Shown: in pieces, positions 1-12,030 of the stretch | How positions within the stretch are numbered: the first letter of the stretch is position 1 | Layout of the letters: every line of letters begins with the position of its first letter | Source: Cruorifilaria tuberocauda | Lineage: Eukaryota; Nematoda; Chromadorea; Rhabditida; Onchocercidae | Direction of reading: 5' to 3' | Assembly: GCA_013365365.1 (NCBI GenBank) | Contig: JABVXU010000698.1 | Span: forward strand, 1 to 25,537 | Length of the DNA stretch: 25,537 nucleotides | Translations under genes and position numbers: made by a program | The notes under the pieces: generated by a model | What the model saw: the letters and a program-made list of their open reading frames with translations, nothing else | Databases searched by the model: none | Told to the model about the DNA's origin: nothing

Positions 1-32
<32 letters not shown>

Positions 33-45
33 ATGGTGTGTGTGT
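1..45. repeat. GT dinucleotide microsatellite
   Basis: Fifteen GT units at the window edge, then a short CATG interruption and a further GT run to about 45. The array probably continues to the left of the window. It is a simple repeat with no coding capacity. Confidence 0.95.
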
Positions 46-1600
46 AGGAAGATAATCGAGTTGTCATATCTTCCTCAGTCAATTCTTAGTTCGTAGGATA
101 GAATTTTAAATCAATTTCCACTGTTGGATGAAAATTTTCATCTTGCCAAATCTAATCCTTCTTTGGTGCATTTCACTGAATAAAATTCAATATTTCAACA
201 GTAGAAAATGTTAGTGTGCTACAGAAAAATTTTTATTCAAGTTTTTGTATGAATAATTCACTATATTTTAATCCTTCCTCTATTTTCACTTAAAAAACTC
301 CATTTATTAGCTAGGAAGCTTAGAATTTGACATTTTGCAGATAAATGATTTCAGTTACGGTAACCTTTGCGATAACATCAAGAGATGACAGTTTCATTAT
401 TTTTTGTTTTAATTTCCTTCTTTCGAAAGTTGCACGTTCCTGTTTCAGTTACTTTATTTCTTTACTTACGTTATTTGGCTTATATAGGTCTTTTCCTTTT
501 TTCCTTTCATAGTTTCTAATGTTTTTGGTAAGAAAAAAGAATTTATGCTCACATTTTTAAATTAAATTAGTTCACTTTGAAGAGATATACTCAGGAATAG
601 GATTAGTTCTGAACTTCTGTGTGATCTATTCCCTTATTTCAGTTTCTCTCTCAACTGCTATTTCCGAACTCTTCGAAATCCTTATAGGTCAGATATGAAG
701 CTTAGTAAATAGAAGATTTGCAATTCACATTCCCGGTGTAATGAGTAAATACACGGTGAACAATTTAAACAGCTGAGTTCAAACAAATCATTTTTGGTTA
801 CTCAGCAATCAATTTTACTCAAGTAAAGTTAGGGTATTACAGTTATGTCATATGTGTTACTTAAAAATGTAATTTACTTCTTAATCCCTTTTTCCTAGTA
901 TACATCTGTTATAATAAATGTTTTTTTTATTCAGATGAATTGATAGATTAAAATTGTTCAATTAAATAGTTCTTTCGCACAGTAATCACAAAAGATTAAT
1001 TACCATATCTATATTTCAAAACATTTAAACAAATATTGCTTCTTCATTACTGTAATAATGAGACGCACAATGATTGAAACGCATGAAAATAAAGGAAAGT
1101 TAGCATCTTATTGTAATCAGTAATTTTGCGACTATAAATAGTCGTATTTCCCATCTTGTAAACTGAAATAATTTAAGGTTCAAATAGATTCTATGGCATG
1201 TAATTAGAAACGTCAAACATTTGATACTGTAAAAAGCATATATATGATATATTCGATCATTATGACACGGAAAATAGCAAAAGTTGTATATGCTTCATGA
1301 TAAATATGATCGAAGAGCGTTTTTCAATCAAAAAAATTTTATTTGACCAAAAGTCAAAATATTTTTCTTCCTTTTTCTCTTAACAAAACCTGATTTATCA
1401 GGACATTCAGTCTTTCCAGTTCCCTCTTTATCGTACTTTATTTGTGTTTTTTTCAAATGAACTGTTTTTACTCTTTGATTACTCGTTTACGTGTTCAACC
1501 TTCTAAGAATTCGTCCTACTTTTTTTTCCCGATGATTACTTAAAAACAACACAATATGGTGTCAATTGAATTTGATAAATTTACTTTCGCTAATCGATTT

Positions 1601-1644
1601 ATATACATATATATATAACAATACATATATATATATATATAACA
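1601..1644. repeat. AT-rich imperfect tandem repeat
   Basis: Two adjacent units of the form ATAYA(TA)nACA, at 1601-1620 and 1621-1644, differ mainly in the number of TA steps. This is a simple-sequence expansion. Confidence 0.8.
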
Positions 1645-3800
1645 AATTCCAAATCACTTTAAAAGGAACTTAATTTTCAAATTATTTCTTTTCTTGTTCC
1701 CTTCATTTTTTCTTTTTCTCTTTCAATTCATATGACGTAAATCCAACACGAATTCTTTTCCTAACTTAGTGAAGAAAATCAAAAAGAAAGAGATAAAAAA
1801 ACCTATGCTTTAATTAAAGATTGCACTGGCTATAAATGGTTTATAGAATAGAAAATGAAACTTTTGTTGAGGATGTGATATCAACTATTCCTTCCCTCCA
1901 CGATTTCATTAGTATATAAGCTGATGTTTTTATCATCTGTCCCGTCTTTTTAAGCTTCATCTCCAAAGCCATCCATATTTATACTACTTTTATACGATAT
2001 CATCAGATATTTTCCAGCTTTTATTTATTTATTAGCATACAGCAAACGATTCCTTATGCAAAAAAATTGAAAATTCAGAATTTTACTGGTAGTTAATTAT
2101 GGAATCAGATAGTTGAAAAACAGCTGTTTTTCAATTTCTTTATTCCAAAAATTTCTGAAAAATACTTTTTTTAATTCTGCATCATTTTAATTCCTCAAAT
2201 TTATCTTCGAACATTCATTGCGACATTTATTCTGTAACTAAAATGGTCTTGTCACAGTAAATTTTTTGCTCTGGATAGATTAAAAAGGATAAAAATTTCG
2301 AGGCAGACAACTCAAATATTTCACAAATATTAGTAATAGTTTGCAAATTTCTAAATCAATATGCTCCTGAAAAAAATTTTAACACTTTTTCTGACCATTG
2401 AAAGTTTTTACTTTAGGTTTTTCATGCAGTTGTTTTTGTAGTATTGTAGCGTACTCGAGCTTTAACAGGCAAAACTCGAAACCTTGAATAAAGGTTCCAA
2501 TTTGTCAAAGCTTTCTCCTCAGATATGCTTCGCAAACAACAAATTGGACAGATCCTGTTCAGAGACTTTTATTTACTTGTTTATCTGCTTATCTCATGAT
2601 TGAATACACATACCTAGCCACTGCATCAAGTATTTGTTCACTTTGTTGAAACAGCTATTCGAAATTTTACATACGGATCTGTGGACCGGATAAATTTTGT
2701 AATAGAAGACCCGAAAAAATGTATTAGCATAATAGCAAATTGGAAAAAATTGGCGGATTCTGCAAAGATTTCCTTGCCAAGTAATAGAGAGAAAATGAGT
2801 TAACCAATAAAAAGAAGTGATTAATTAATAAAAAGAAGTAAGAAAAAATATTACTTCCATACTTTTTTGCAATTTAGCAATAATAATAATACCGATGGAG
2901 TCAGGAATTTTTTAGAACGTTAGTATAGATGGTAGTAGTATGTGCAGAGAGCCAGAAGTATTGTGTAATTCGTCAATACTATCTGGAGCCAGCGATGCTT
3001 AAAGTAGAATTTTTTGCATTATTTCCATCTTGACTCTCATTTTGAAACATATTCTAATAGAAAATCGAATCTCAACGTCCATAATAGCTTACGCTGCCAA
3101 AACTAAAAGTAATCAAACTGAAAGTAAAATATACTTTTATTGAACCATATTTGAACTAAGCTTACATTTTACGTACACATTTATATGCATATGTATACAA
3201 ATGATAATTGTACGCTTGTCCAGTTCGAGTGCTCATTAGAATTAGAATTACGCTCTAAGCAATTATGCGCGATTCTTTTCAGTACTTCACTTCAAGCACT
3301 TCTCGCTTATCCTATTCCTTCTATGTACCTACTCCTAATACTATCTTTCATCTAATACCAAACGCGTAGATTTCATTTAATGGACAATTTACCTACCTGA
3401 AGTAAACATTAAACCTAAACTGTATAAATAGTTTTATTAAAATTTACCCCCAATGATTTATTGTTTCATCACAAATGAGGAAGAAAAAACCTGTAGTAAT
3501 GAGTAATAGAACAAACGTAATCAAAATGATAATACAGCTTGTAGCCTGACTTATACATCAAACATTTATGATATGTGAAGGAACGATTTGTTTTCTTCAC
3601 GGTCTTCTTTTGTTTTTAATGTTTGGAGTGGAACGAACTTCTCTTCCTACTGATGATTACAAAATGGAGAACAAAAAGCAGAAGTTTGAAGTATTTGAAG
3701 GATGTTCCTGGTTATAATGAAATGGATAGATTACAATCCTTATTATTTCCAAAAACACGAAATGATGAAACTTTCGTCCTTTGTCAAAGCAATATTTGAA

Positions 3801-3830
3801 AGAGCGAAAGAGAGAGAGAGGGAGAGAGAA
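3801..3830. repeat. GA-rich microsatellite
   Basis: A run of GA dinucleotides interrupted by single G or A bases. It lies about 370 bp upstream of the candidate distal first exon of the receptor gene. GA runs can be promoter-associated, but here it is only recorded as a repeat. Confidence 0.7.
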
Positions 3831-4198
3831 CGAAAAACGTAGCGAACAAAAAATGAAATTAAGCTTCAGCTTAAGATTGATTATTTGGTTTCTTTTTTCT
3901 CGACCTCTTAAATATTATAATGTTGAATGAAATTCATTTTTCGACTGTTAGAAATGATTTTTGTTATGTTATTATACGTTTTCCGAATTAACTTGTATTT
4001 AGCAATTTTATATTCTTTGTATAATATAAGTAAATATACTAAATGAGAAAAATTGCAATCGTAAGTTATTGAATCAAGATATCCCAACTTCTTATAATGA
4101 ACGTTATGGATGAAGTAATTTTAGGATTTTTATTTCACTGCAATATTGGATTGGCAACTGATTTTACAATTCTGAATACTGCTAATTAAATTGATTAA

Positions 4199-4442
4199 AT
4201 GATTGAAGTAGTGAGGCATACATCAGATTTCAAGCAGTTTGCTTCATCACTCTATATGAATTCATCAACAGTAATTGCGAATGGTCTGTACGCAACTACC
4301 GACAGTGTATCGAGACCAAATACAACCGATGAAGACATCAAGAATACCAATACTTTGTTCCAGATTCCATTTAGATGCGATCAGGGAATCGATGGTACTA
4401 AAACAGAGGGGAAACGGTTCATCAAGAAGCAGAAACATGGAA
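4199..4442 (+). other. candidate distal first coding exon of the receptor (81 codons)
   Basis: ATG at 4199 comes directly after an in-frame TAA (4196-4198). The frame stays open for 81 codons with more balanced composition than its surroundings, then meets a good donor (A|GTAAGC at 4443). It ends in phase 1, exactly what the DNA-binding-domain exon at 7457 needs, and joining them reads through ...[17 protein letters not shown]. The peptide is polar and Ser/Thr/Asn-rich with a basic end, normal for a receptor N-terminal A/B region. A possible trans-splice acceptor (TTTTAG) lies at about 4119-4124. The link needs a 3.0 kb intron and rests on phase and composition only. Confidence 0.5.
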
Positions 4443-7400
4443 GTAAGCTCATGTTCTATTAAGCTGTGTTCTTATAAGCTTATGTAATTTGATTATAACT
4501 ATGTCAAATTTCGATTGTATCGACTCAAATTTTGGACCGCAATGTTTGGAATTCATTCAAAATTCAGCTACTAAAATATATATAAACTGGAGAGAACCCA
4601 AAAAATTAATTAAAAAAGTTTGCTTCTTTAACTTTCGTCCCATTATAATGGTATGAATTTTTCACGTATTTCAAAATTATTTACATGTTAATAGAAAATA
4701 AAGTTCGCATATGTTTGCGACTTCAAGAGAGCGAAAAAATAAATAGTTTTGAAATGAAATTTGATATTTAGTTTTCAATTCCATAAGTTTACAATATATG
4801 TGTGCATTGTTGTTTTCTAAATAATTGCCGCATTTCCTATGCATCCAAGTTTGTTAACGATTACTATTTACTTGATCGTGCAAGAATTCACCTCAATTTG
4901 AGCATGTCTTAAACTTTTCAAAATATATAAGGTAAGTATAGTTTCAAGCTTAGAATAGTTTCGCACTGAAAGCAGTGCTGATTAACCTCATTCAGAATTT
5001 CTTCATTATTTGGAAATTCTACTTGCAAGTATAATAAAACTGATAAAATATTACTGGATTAACTTTTACGTTACTGTCTGATTTTAAAGTAACATTACTG
5101 TTCTGCGAGCTTTTTCCTATAAAATATCATTCTAACCTATCATTTGGTAATAGTTTTTAAACTTTCAGTCACTTTTGTTCTTTTTTTTAAAAAAAGGCTA
5201 TTTTCATATTTCAAATTCATTGCTTCGCATATAATACTTCGATTTCAACTTTTTTTCCAGCATTAACAAATATCAAATAATGGAATGCGAAATGTCTAGT
5301 CATACCTTTTCTCTACTCATTAGAAAATTTCCAGCTGTATACTTATTATATGTCACCAAACGTTGAAGTTTTTCAACAAGTGGAAAAAAAATTCCGAATT
5401 TTTACCAAAAATTTTTTTAATAATTTGAATGAATTGCTGAAGTTAGAAAGGAAGTTTAAAGGTTTTTTTCCCTATTTCTGCTTTCAAAATTGTTCGAATT
5501 GTTTCATCGTTTCAAGACAAGACAGGCATATCAGTTCCGTCTAGTAGTACCATTCCTTTCGCTGGCGACATCAGTAAATTCAAGAAAACAAATTTTATCC
5601 GACTGTGAATTCTCCACCGAAAGCCGTCCTTTTTCCGTCTCAGATGGGAAATGTTCCGAACAGTGTTCCAGCGTTGGAGATAAAATCTTCATCAAAATTT
5701 AATTAGTGTCCTTTGTGGCTTTTTTTACAACCGACAAAGTGTAGTAGATTGCAACGTATGTAAACACTCCCTCACGTGACGTGAAATTATCCTACGTTGT
5801 AGGATGGTAACAGAGAAAACGATGGTGGTAAGTCACATCGGACATTTTATTTGCGTGAAGGAAAAAAAAGCTATCAGGAGTGATGATAAAGAGAAGAATG
5901 GAGAAAGAGGTAGGTAGAAAGGGAAAGAGAGAAAGAGGGAGGGATAGAGGAGAATAGGAATTGGAGTGGTAGCAGAGAAGCCGATCGATCCGAGGAGACA
6001 TCCAGAAAACAGGAAGCTTTCCAGAAGTGACTCTCCCTCTCCCTCTCCCTCTCCCTCTCCTGTCCTGCCCTCGTAGCCTTTCTCTTCACTGTTCTTTTTT
6101 TTCACATATCATCTCCAATCATTCACCATATCTTGCTTATCTATCGTTTCAGCCACTTTTCTGCAATTAGCAAATTTTCTAGATTTTTGAAGTCCGTTGG
6201 AACTGAAAGGAAGAAGGCATAATGCTTAGTGTACTTCAACTTAGCCATTTGTTTTTTTTTTCTACCGGAAATCGCAAAAAGAGTTGCCGGAGATTTATAT
6301 TTCATTTGACTCCGGTCGTTTAAACGCTTTTAATGTTTGATGAGAGGGAGTGGAATGTGTATGTACACAGAGGGAAGCATGCATTGAGGACAAAAAACTA
6401 GGTCACATGAATACCTGAGAAAGATACAAAAAAAATTGTTGTCATGTGAAAGAAACTCATGTCACTGAAACAGAGCAGCTGAGGTGACAAGCTAAAGGTA
6501 AACATTTATGTTTCGTTTTTTTTTGTTTCGGCATCTCTAAATGTGTATTTGGAATATTTAATGAATTTCCTATTTCCTATGCTGAGAATGTCATTATGCT
6601 ACGCCGTCTTCCATAATCTTAATTTAAACGTTTCGTGCATTCATCATTTGCGTGTTATCCTTCAACGCACAAAACTTAAAGGTTACTTGGTAATTTGATG
6701 AATCTCATCTGTTCATTTTTGATGGAATTTCCTTAAGATGGCGAAAGATTTTGCATTTTTCTAACTTTTCTACAATGTGTACCTTTCGTCAATCTTCTAC
6801 TTCTTGCGAACCGATATGCCAAATAACAGTAAGTTTCAGTGTTATCGTAAATTTGTGTTCCATGGAATTAATTGGATAATAGATCGAGTCTACGCCTTTC
6901 ACTATTTTTTTTGTGATTTATACGGCTTAAATCGTTGAGATTGTACAAGTGGATGAATGGTTCACTTCGACACTTTTGTTGTATCATTTCTGGTCTTAAA
7001 AATATCAATTGAATTTAGCTAGGTCGTCTTTCAATTTATCCAACTAGTTCATGCTAATTCTGATACAAATGGTACTTAGAGTTCTACTTCTTTAATGAAG
7101 TTCATTAGCTGATGATTTATTTTTTTCTAGTTGTCATCAAAAACTAAAAGTGATTCTTTTCTTCATTCATATAAAAGGTTCATTAAAATGTCAAAATTAT
7201 GTTAAATCTTTCAAATTCCATTTTTATTTCTCTTAATGAGTCCAGCTGTCTTTCATATTTTAGAGGGATTTTTCTACCACTCAAGTACCGGTAGATGTAA
7301 ATTCTGTAGGAAGTTTACATGATAATAAAGTATTTTTTCGTATTTGTAAAAGGCTGTTGAGAAGGAGCAGGATTTCGAAGTGGTAGTACCTTTGAAGTAG

Positions 7401-10400
7401 AGATTTAATCTTTTGCAAATTACTTTTATTTGAATTCTTCTTTCTTTTTCCCTCAGGAAGAGAAAAAATTCCGGAAGGGACGTTGTGTGTTGTCTGCTCG
7501 GATTTGGCCAGTGGTATCCATTATTCGGTTGCTAGTTGCAACGGTTGTAAAACATTCTTCCGACGTGCGCTTGTGGTATGTTTTTTTTTTTGTTTTTCCT
7601 TTCTCTTTGTAAGTTTAAAATAAGTTGGAATAACCATTGTAATTCCTTGGTGTAATTTTTAAGAAATTTGCGTTAATCTTGGATATTACTTCTCTGTCAG
7701 GTTTTCATGCATTTTCTTACGTTTTCTTTGAGGAAAGGACGTGAGGTTGTTTTATGATAAGTAATTCAAATATAATTAAAACTCCCAATTTTCTAGAATA
7801 AGCAAGCTTTCCAGTGCCAATTTTCCGACGATTGCATCGTTGATAAATGTAAGTTTCTGCGTAATAACATACCTAATTGGTAATTTCGTAACCAAAGTGC
7901 ATTTTTGCGAAGTACTTTATGTATTTTGAAAAAATATATCGTGTGTTTCAGATAACAGGCATCATTTTCCATAACTAGATGTTGAAAGATGTTGTTTGAT
8001 ATTGCAACAACTTTGATGTTTTGCGACTATTTTTCAGCCGTACGATGTGGTTGTCGAAGTTGTCGATTGAAAAAATGTTTCGAAATGGGAATGGATCCAA
8101 ATGGTCAGCTACGGTTATCGTTCAGTTGTTACTTTAATATCATTATTTTTTAGAATTTCCGAAGTTCTTATTTGTTAGAAATCATATTTTTCAATATTAG
8201 CCAGTACTATCTATCGGCTAGTACATTTCTTCAATATTCATCCCCATCATTTAATTGATCATAGGAACAAATTTTCTAGTATTCTGGAGCATATATTTTT
8301 GAGATATAAAACTAAGTTGAACAATTACTACTATGTTAGTCTGTCTCTGAGCGTTTATCAACTTTAATGATATTATTGATGTTATTCGAGCCTGCAGATA
8401 CCATTTATTCAGTGTATATTTAGTTTGTGTGTGAAAAATGAAATCTAATAGCTATTAATTTTTTGCAGCTATCCAACATGACAGGGACAAGATCCGTTAT
8501 ACCAAACGCTTGAAAAAGATGAAAGATGAGAAACCATGTAATGGTAGAGATATTATTAGTGGAAAGCCGATGAGGGAGGAGGGAGAAAACAGTCCCCAAA
8601 GCACTCTGTATGATTTTTGTTCTTCCAGATTTTGTTTCAGTTTGAGTGAATTTGAACTGTAAATTTAATTTTGATATAAATATATTTTAATCGTATTTAT
8701 ACACTCTATACGGCAATTTGTTCAGTTCTCTCGATGATGCAATTGCAAGTCCATCATCGAGTTTTGCCGGACAGAGTTTGGGATCAGGCAGTAACGGACC
8801 ATATCTCGATCATGATATCCAAGATGTGCAAGTTAGTTAGCTTTCAACATTGTTTATGTAAATGTTGTGTCAAGATTTGCATATTACTGTCTAGAGCTGT
8901 GTTATCAGTTTTTCTTCAATACTTCACATGAACAAATTTTGGATGTTATTTTGCTATTATCTAATGCGATTATTCAGAGAAAATAAAGTTTAACGGATTT
9001 TTTTTCGCTGAAGAAGGATTTGAATTTACTAACTGTATTAATTTGTTTTAGGCTGAAATGTCTGGTTTGCTTTCCGACCTGTTAAATTTGGAACGCAAGC
9101 TCGATGGAGTCCGTTATTCGAACAAATTTCCTCCCCACACTTCCGCTGCATCGTGCATGTATGATAGACGACTTCTGGATGATGAAGCTTGGCTTTCAGC
9201 CTATACAGTTCCAGTGGTAAGTTTCTTAACTTTTTCATTTAATTGTTTTAAATATAATGTAAGCTTAGCTTTATATGGTTGAAATCTTTGAAACTTATGG
9301 CATGCAAAGAGTTGTTAGTTGAAATACTCAAAACGAAGCTAAAAATTGATAGGTGTTGCTATATTACAGCAACCTGTTACAACCCCGATGCCTTGTGATC
9401 GTGGAAATATGCGTGCATGGTTTGTGAAAGATCTAACGCTAATGATTGAATGGGCAAAATGTATTCCACAAATGAGACAACTTCTGCTTAACGATAAGGT
9501 AATTTGATTATTTCGAGGCGAGGTATTTTGATAATATTAACTTACGATTATATTAGTGAAGACAAGGTAATTTGAAATTTTGGACTCATTTTTGTGTTTT
9601 AAGATATTTGATAACCTCTGTTCTATATTTGCAATGGCCTAGGATTTTTAACAGATAAACAATTATAGCTGGCGCTGATCAAGGCATTTGCACCTGTCTA
9701 TCCGCTCATTCAGTTAGCTTATTATTCATGTAAATATGAAAAAAATCAGTCCTTAAACAGTTCCTTGGGAAGTTTGTTAGCAACTTCGCCAATGTCGAAT
9801 ACAGGTATGTTCTGGTTTGTTTTTTTTTTTTTTTTTTTTTTATATATTTCATTAAATAAGCTTACTTCGTCGTCAACGAATTATTATTCACCGGAAGTTT
9901 TAAACAGTTGGGCTGTAATTTGCTGTAAATCATACTTGTTATAAAACTCTGATGAATTTGAGTTATTTGTCAGTTGTTTTTATTGCTACTCGCTTACCAT
10001 AAACTTGTAAATTTTAATTTTTATAGCGATTTTCGTTGAGGTATATCATTTGTGAGTTATTAAATACTACATTGGGTGATTGGGATTTGTTTCATATGTA
10101 GAGGAAAAAGTTAAATAAATGTTGCACAAGTTTAAGAAAGCCGTAAGCTGCCTACTTTTGTTATAATGTAATTACAGGGTTATCAATTGAGCCAAACGGG
10201 ATAGTTGATGAAGCTGTAAAGGTTGAACGGTTGTGGTATCCAGATGGACGTTTTCTGGAAAGAGAAGATATAGACGGGGATAACACATTCAGTAGTGGGT
10301 AAGAAATTTTTTTATATTTTGTAGTTTGTCTGTCAGGGTGTGAAATAGTCTTATAAAGCAGAATTTATTATTCTGTGATGACATTTATATATACTTTCAG

Positions 10401-11374
10401 GAAGAAAGTTTTGCCGATAAATGTTCTGCTCATTGATGGCGTGTGTCAGCAGATTTTGCGGCTCAAACTCTCTGAAAGTCATATGGTTTTGTATAAAATT
10501 ATGTTATTTTTCAATCCAGGTGAGCATTTAGTTCGAATTTTTTAAATTTTTTCTTGTTTTCCAGAAAAGGCGATTTTTTTTTAATTGAGATGTAATTGGT
10601 GGATCTTCCCAAAGAATATGGAGGCAATTGAAAATTAATCCAAATTTAGTGTTTAAATAAACTTTTCTATCGTGCTCCAAATGAGAGGGATTAAATAAGA
10701 CACTGAATAAGACTTGAGAGTTGGAGAAAATAACTTCCACGTGTGGCGTAAGATATTTTCATTTCAGATGCTGATGGACTGTCTGTAAGAGGAAGGGCAA
10801 CCGTGGGAATGGAAAGGACAAAACTTTTAAATTATTTGTATGCCCAGATCATACGTGATCGTGTAGGACGACAAGCCACCGAGCTCTATTCTAACATGCT
10901 CATGATGACATCCACTCTTACTGTTAGTTTTTATCTCTTCTGAAATTAAATAATTGTGCACATGCGCAACTCACATTTAGTTATGTTTCAAGTTTTCTTC
11001 ATACTTGATTATGTACATTTAGAAAATATTTGAAAATGTGGGAAAAAATGAAAAATAGTTTTAAAATCACTCATAATTGAAATAGCGAAGCATCCAGAAA
11101 GATAAGTTCTTCCAAAAAAATTATTAGCAAAAATTGGCTCTTATAACTTTTATGATTATTCTTTTTACTAGGGAAGGTTCCGTTCATTTTAAACTTTCTT
11201 CAGCTTTAAATGTGGAATTTGAACTTGAATGAAGATAAAATTTTAATCTGCGATAATTTATTGTAATAAAAATTGCAGCGTGTTGCCTCGTATTTGAAAC
11301 GTACCTTCGACATATCACACATATTTGGTCCTGCAGACGATTTGATTGATCAGTTGATTATTGTTGGCTTATGA
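4199..11374 (+). CDS. nuclear hormone receptor, nematode supplementary type (multi-exon)
   Basis: Ligand-regulated-type nuclear transcription factor. Exons: 4199-4442 (or 6816-6828), 7457-7575, 7797-7848, 8038-8103, 8469-8607, 8726-8831, 9052-9216, 9370-9498, 9669-9804, 10178-10298, 10401-10519, 10768-10922, 11279-11374. All junctions are GT-AG and phases agree, giving 548 residues (471 with the short first exon). Residues 92-160 are a two-zinc-finger DNA-binding domain: finger 1 cysteines 92/95/109/112 with P-box CNGCKT, finger 2 cysteines 128/134/144/147. A basic extension, hinge and ligand-binding domain follow, with signature [15 protein letters not shown] at 325-339 and an AF-2-like LIDQLI at 539-544. 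CNGCKT is typical of the HNF4-derived receptors expanded in nematodes. I cannot name the orthologue. The exons from 7457 on are secure; the 5' end is not. Confidence 0.92.
5772..5783. promoter_or_regulatory. TCACGTGA palindromic E-box (bHLH type)
   Basis: TCACGTGAC followed at once by GTG gives CACGTGACGTG. The palindrome TCACGTGA resembles the CLEAR-type box bound by the TFEB/HLH-30 class of bHLH proteins, a family-level inference. It lies about 1.0 kb upstream of the proximal first exon. Confidence 0.4.
5789..5805. repeat. perfect inverted repeat, 7-bp arms and 3-bp loop
   Basis: ATCCTAC GTT GTAGGAT is a perfect hairpin or dyad 10 bp downstream of the E-box. It could be a dimeric protein-binding site or chance. 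Confidence 0.75.
6031..6060. repeat. CTCTCC hexanucleotide microsatellite, 5 units
   Basis: Five exact CTCTCC units. A purine-rich stretch (5889-5957) lies just upstream on the same strand, so the block has strong strand asymmetry. Open minus-strand frames across it exist only because of the repeat. Confidence 0.95.
6816..6828 (+). other. candidate proximal first coding exon of the receptor (MPNN)
   Basis: ATG CCA AAT AAC A then a near-ideal donor GTAAGT. It ends in phase 1, so splicing to 7457 gives [15 protein letters not shown] and a 471-residue receptor starting 14 residues before the first zinc-finger cysteine. Such short N-termini are common in nematode receptors. It competes with, or is an alternative to, the exon at 4199. 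The upstream frame is open back to about 6765, so a longer exon is possible. Confidence 0.45.
7457..8103 (+). other. exons encoding the C4 zinc-finger DNA-binding domain
   Basis: Three exons (7457-7575, 7797-7848, 8038-8103). The first carries finger 1 with the P-box helix [13 protein letters not shown]. The second starts finger 2 (FQCQFSDDC). The third finishes it ([19 protein letters not shown]). Cysteine spacing in finger 2 (C-x5-C-x9-C-x2-C) is canonical and all eight zinc ligands are present, so the domain should fold and bind DNA. Confidence 0.95.
9370..11374 (+). other. exons encoding the ligand-binding domain
   Basis: Six exons. The helix 3-5 region holds the receptor signature ([15 protein letters not shown] then [15 protein letters not shown]). 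The usual Asp-Gln after the Leu run reads Asn-Asp-Lys here. Later exons give the [20 protein letters not shown] region, which fits helix 9/10, and the last exon ends in a hydrophobic/acidic AF-2-like helix before TGA at 11372-11374. This suggests a complete receptor able to bind coactivator, not a DNA-binding-only form. Confidence 0.85.
9819..9841 (+). repeat. poly-T run inside an intron
   Basis: About 22 T in a row in the intron 9805-10177. Its length is likely to vary and to be error-prone in assembly. It has no effect on the exon model. Confidence 0.9.
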
Positions 11375-11819
11375 TTGCGTTCATGTGAAAGAAATATGCT
11401 TTACTTTTTTGTCTTTGGTTTTGTGAGAACCTTTTTTCAATTATATATTTGGTACCACTGCTACAGTGTTGTCACTAAAATGAATTTGCTCGCTTAATCC
11501 AGATTAAGGGCAACGGTTGAACATTTCGGAAACACATCTCACGCTGCATTGTTTCTCACTTTTATGGTACTAATGGTACCATTAATTTTGTTCGTAGTTT
11601 GTTTTTTGTTTTGAATTCTGGTGTGTTTTTCTTTTTTTAATATTACATTTTATTTTTTTGTTCAGATTGTTCAGAATATTTCCAAAAAGTCGTAATTTTC
11701 TAAGATTTCTTTTCACCCCATATTTTTCCTCCTAGTGAAAAATAGAACGGAACATATTTGAGAATCAAACGGGTTTCTGAACTGTATTCTGTATTTGTCC
11801 TTAACTCAGGTCGTTAAAT

Positions 11820-12030
11820 TTAGACATATATGTATTACTGGTATTATTTCTTCTATTACTGCTTCATTAACAACTACAAAGGCAACAAGTACCATTATTC
11901 TAGCAATACTAATACTGATATTACTACAGTTTTTTTTACTATACTGCAACTACTACAATATTATTATTAGTAGAACAATAACATTACTGCTGCTGCTGCT
12001 ACTTCTACAGCTTTACAACTACTACTAATG
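11820..12030. repeat. degenerate triplet repeat (ACT/ATT/CTG)
   Basis: A patchwork of ATT, ACT and CTA triplets with a purer CTG block (about 11987-12000). It keeps one + frame open for 77 codons with no other sign of coding. It lies in the presumed 3' UTR of the receptor. Confidence 0.75.

Larger units (their letters stand above)
46..4198. other. AT-rich non-coding stretch upstream of the receptor gene
   Basis: I found no exon chain here on either strand. It holds low-complexity AT-rich DNA, an AT repeat at 1601-1644, a short direct repeat (AATAAAAAGAAGT twice near 2801-2840) and a GA-rich run near 3801-3830. A piece near 2925-3000 is locally less AT-rich and open in two + frames for 23-33 codons, but it cannot be linked to any neighbour. 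The stretch is probably intergenic and may contain the distal promoter of the nuclear receptor. Confidence 0.6.
4443..6815. other. long intron or upstream regulatory DNA of the receptor
   Basis: No confident exon. It contains a less AT-rich island at 5531-5692 that is open on both strands, a TCACGTGA box with a neighbouring hairpin at 5772-5805, GA-rich DNA at 5889-5957 and a CTCTCC array at 6031-6060. If the distal first exon is used this is intron 1; if the exon at 6816 is used, it is the promoter. Confidence 0.55.

Noticed and set aside
5833..6105. Minus-strand frames of 69-90 codons
   Set aside because: They are kept open by the GA-rich tract and the CTCTCC repeat; the peptides are Glu-Gly/Glu-Arg and Ser-Leu-Pro low complexity.
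9038..9238. Minus-strand 66-codon frame
   Set aside because: Antisense shadow of the receptor exon at 9052-9216.
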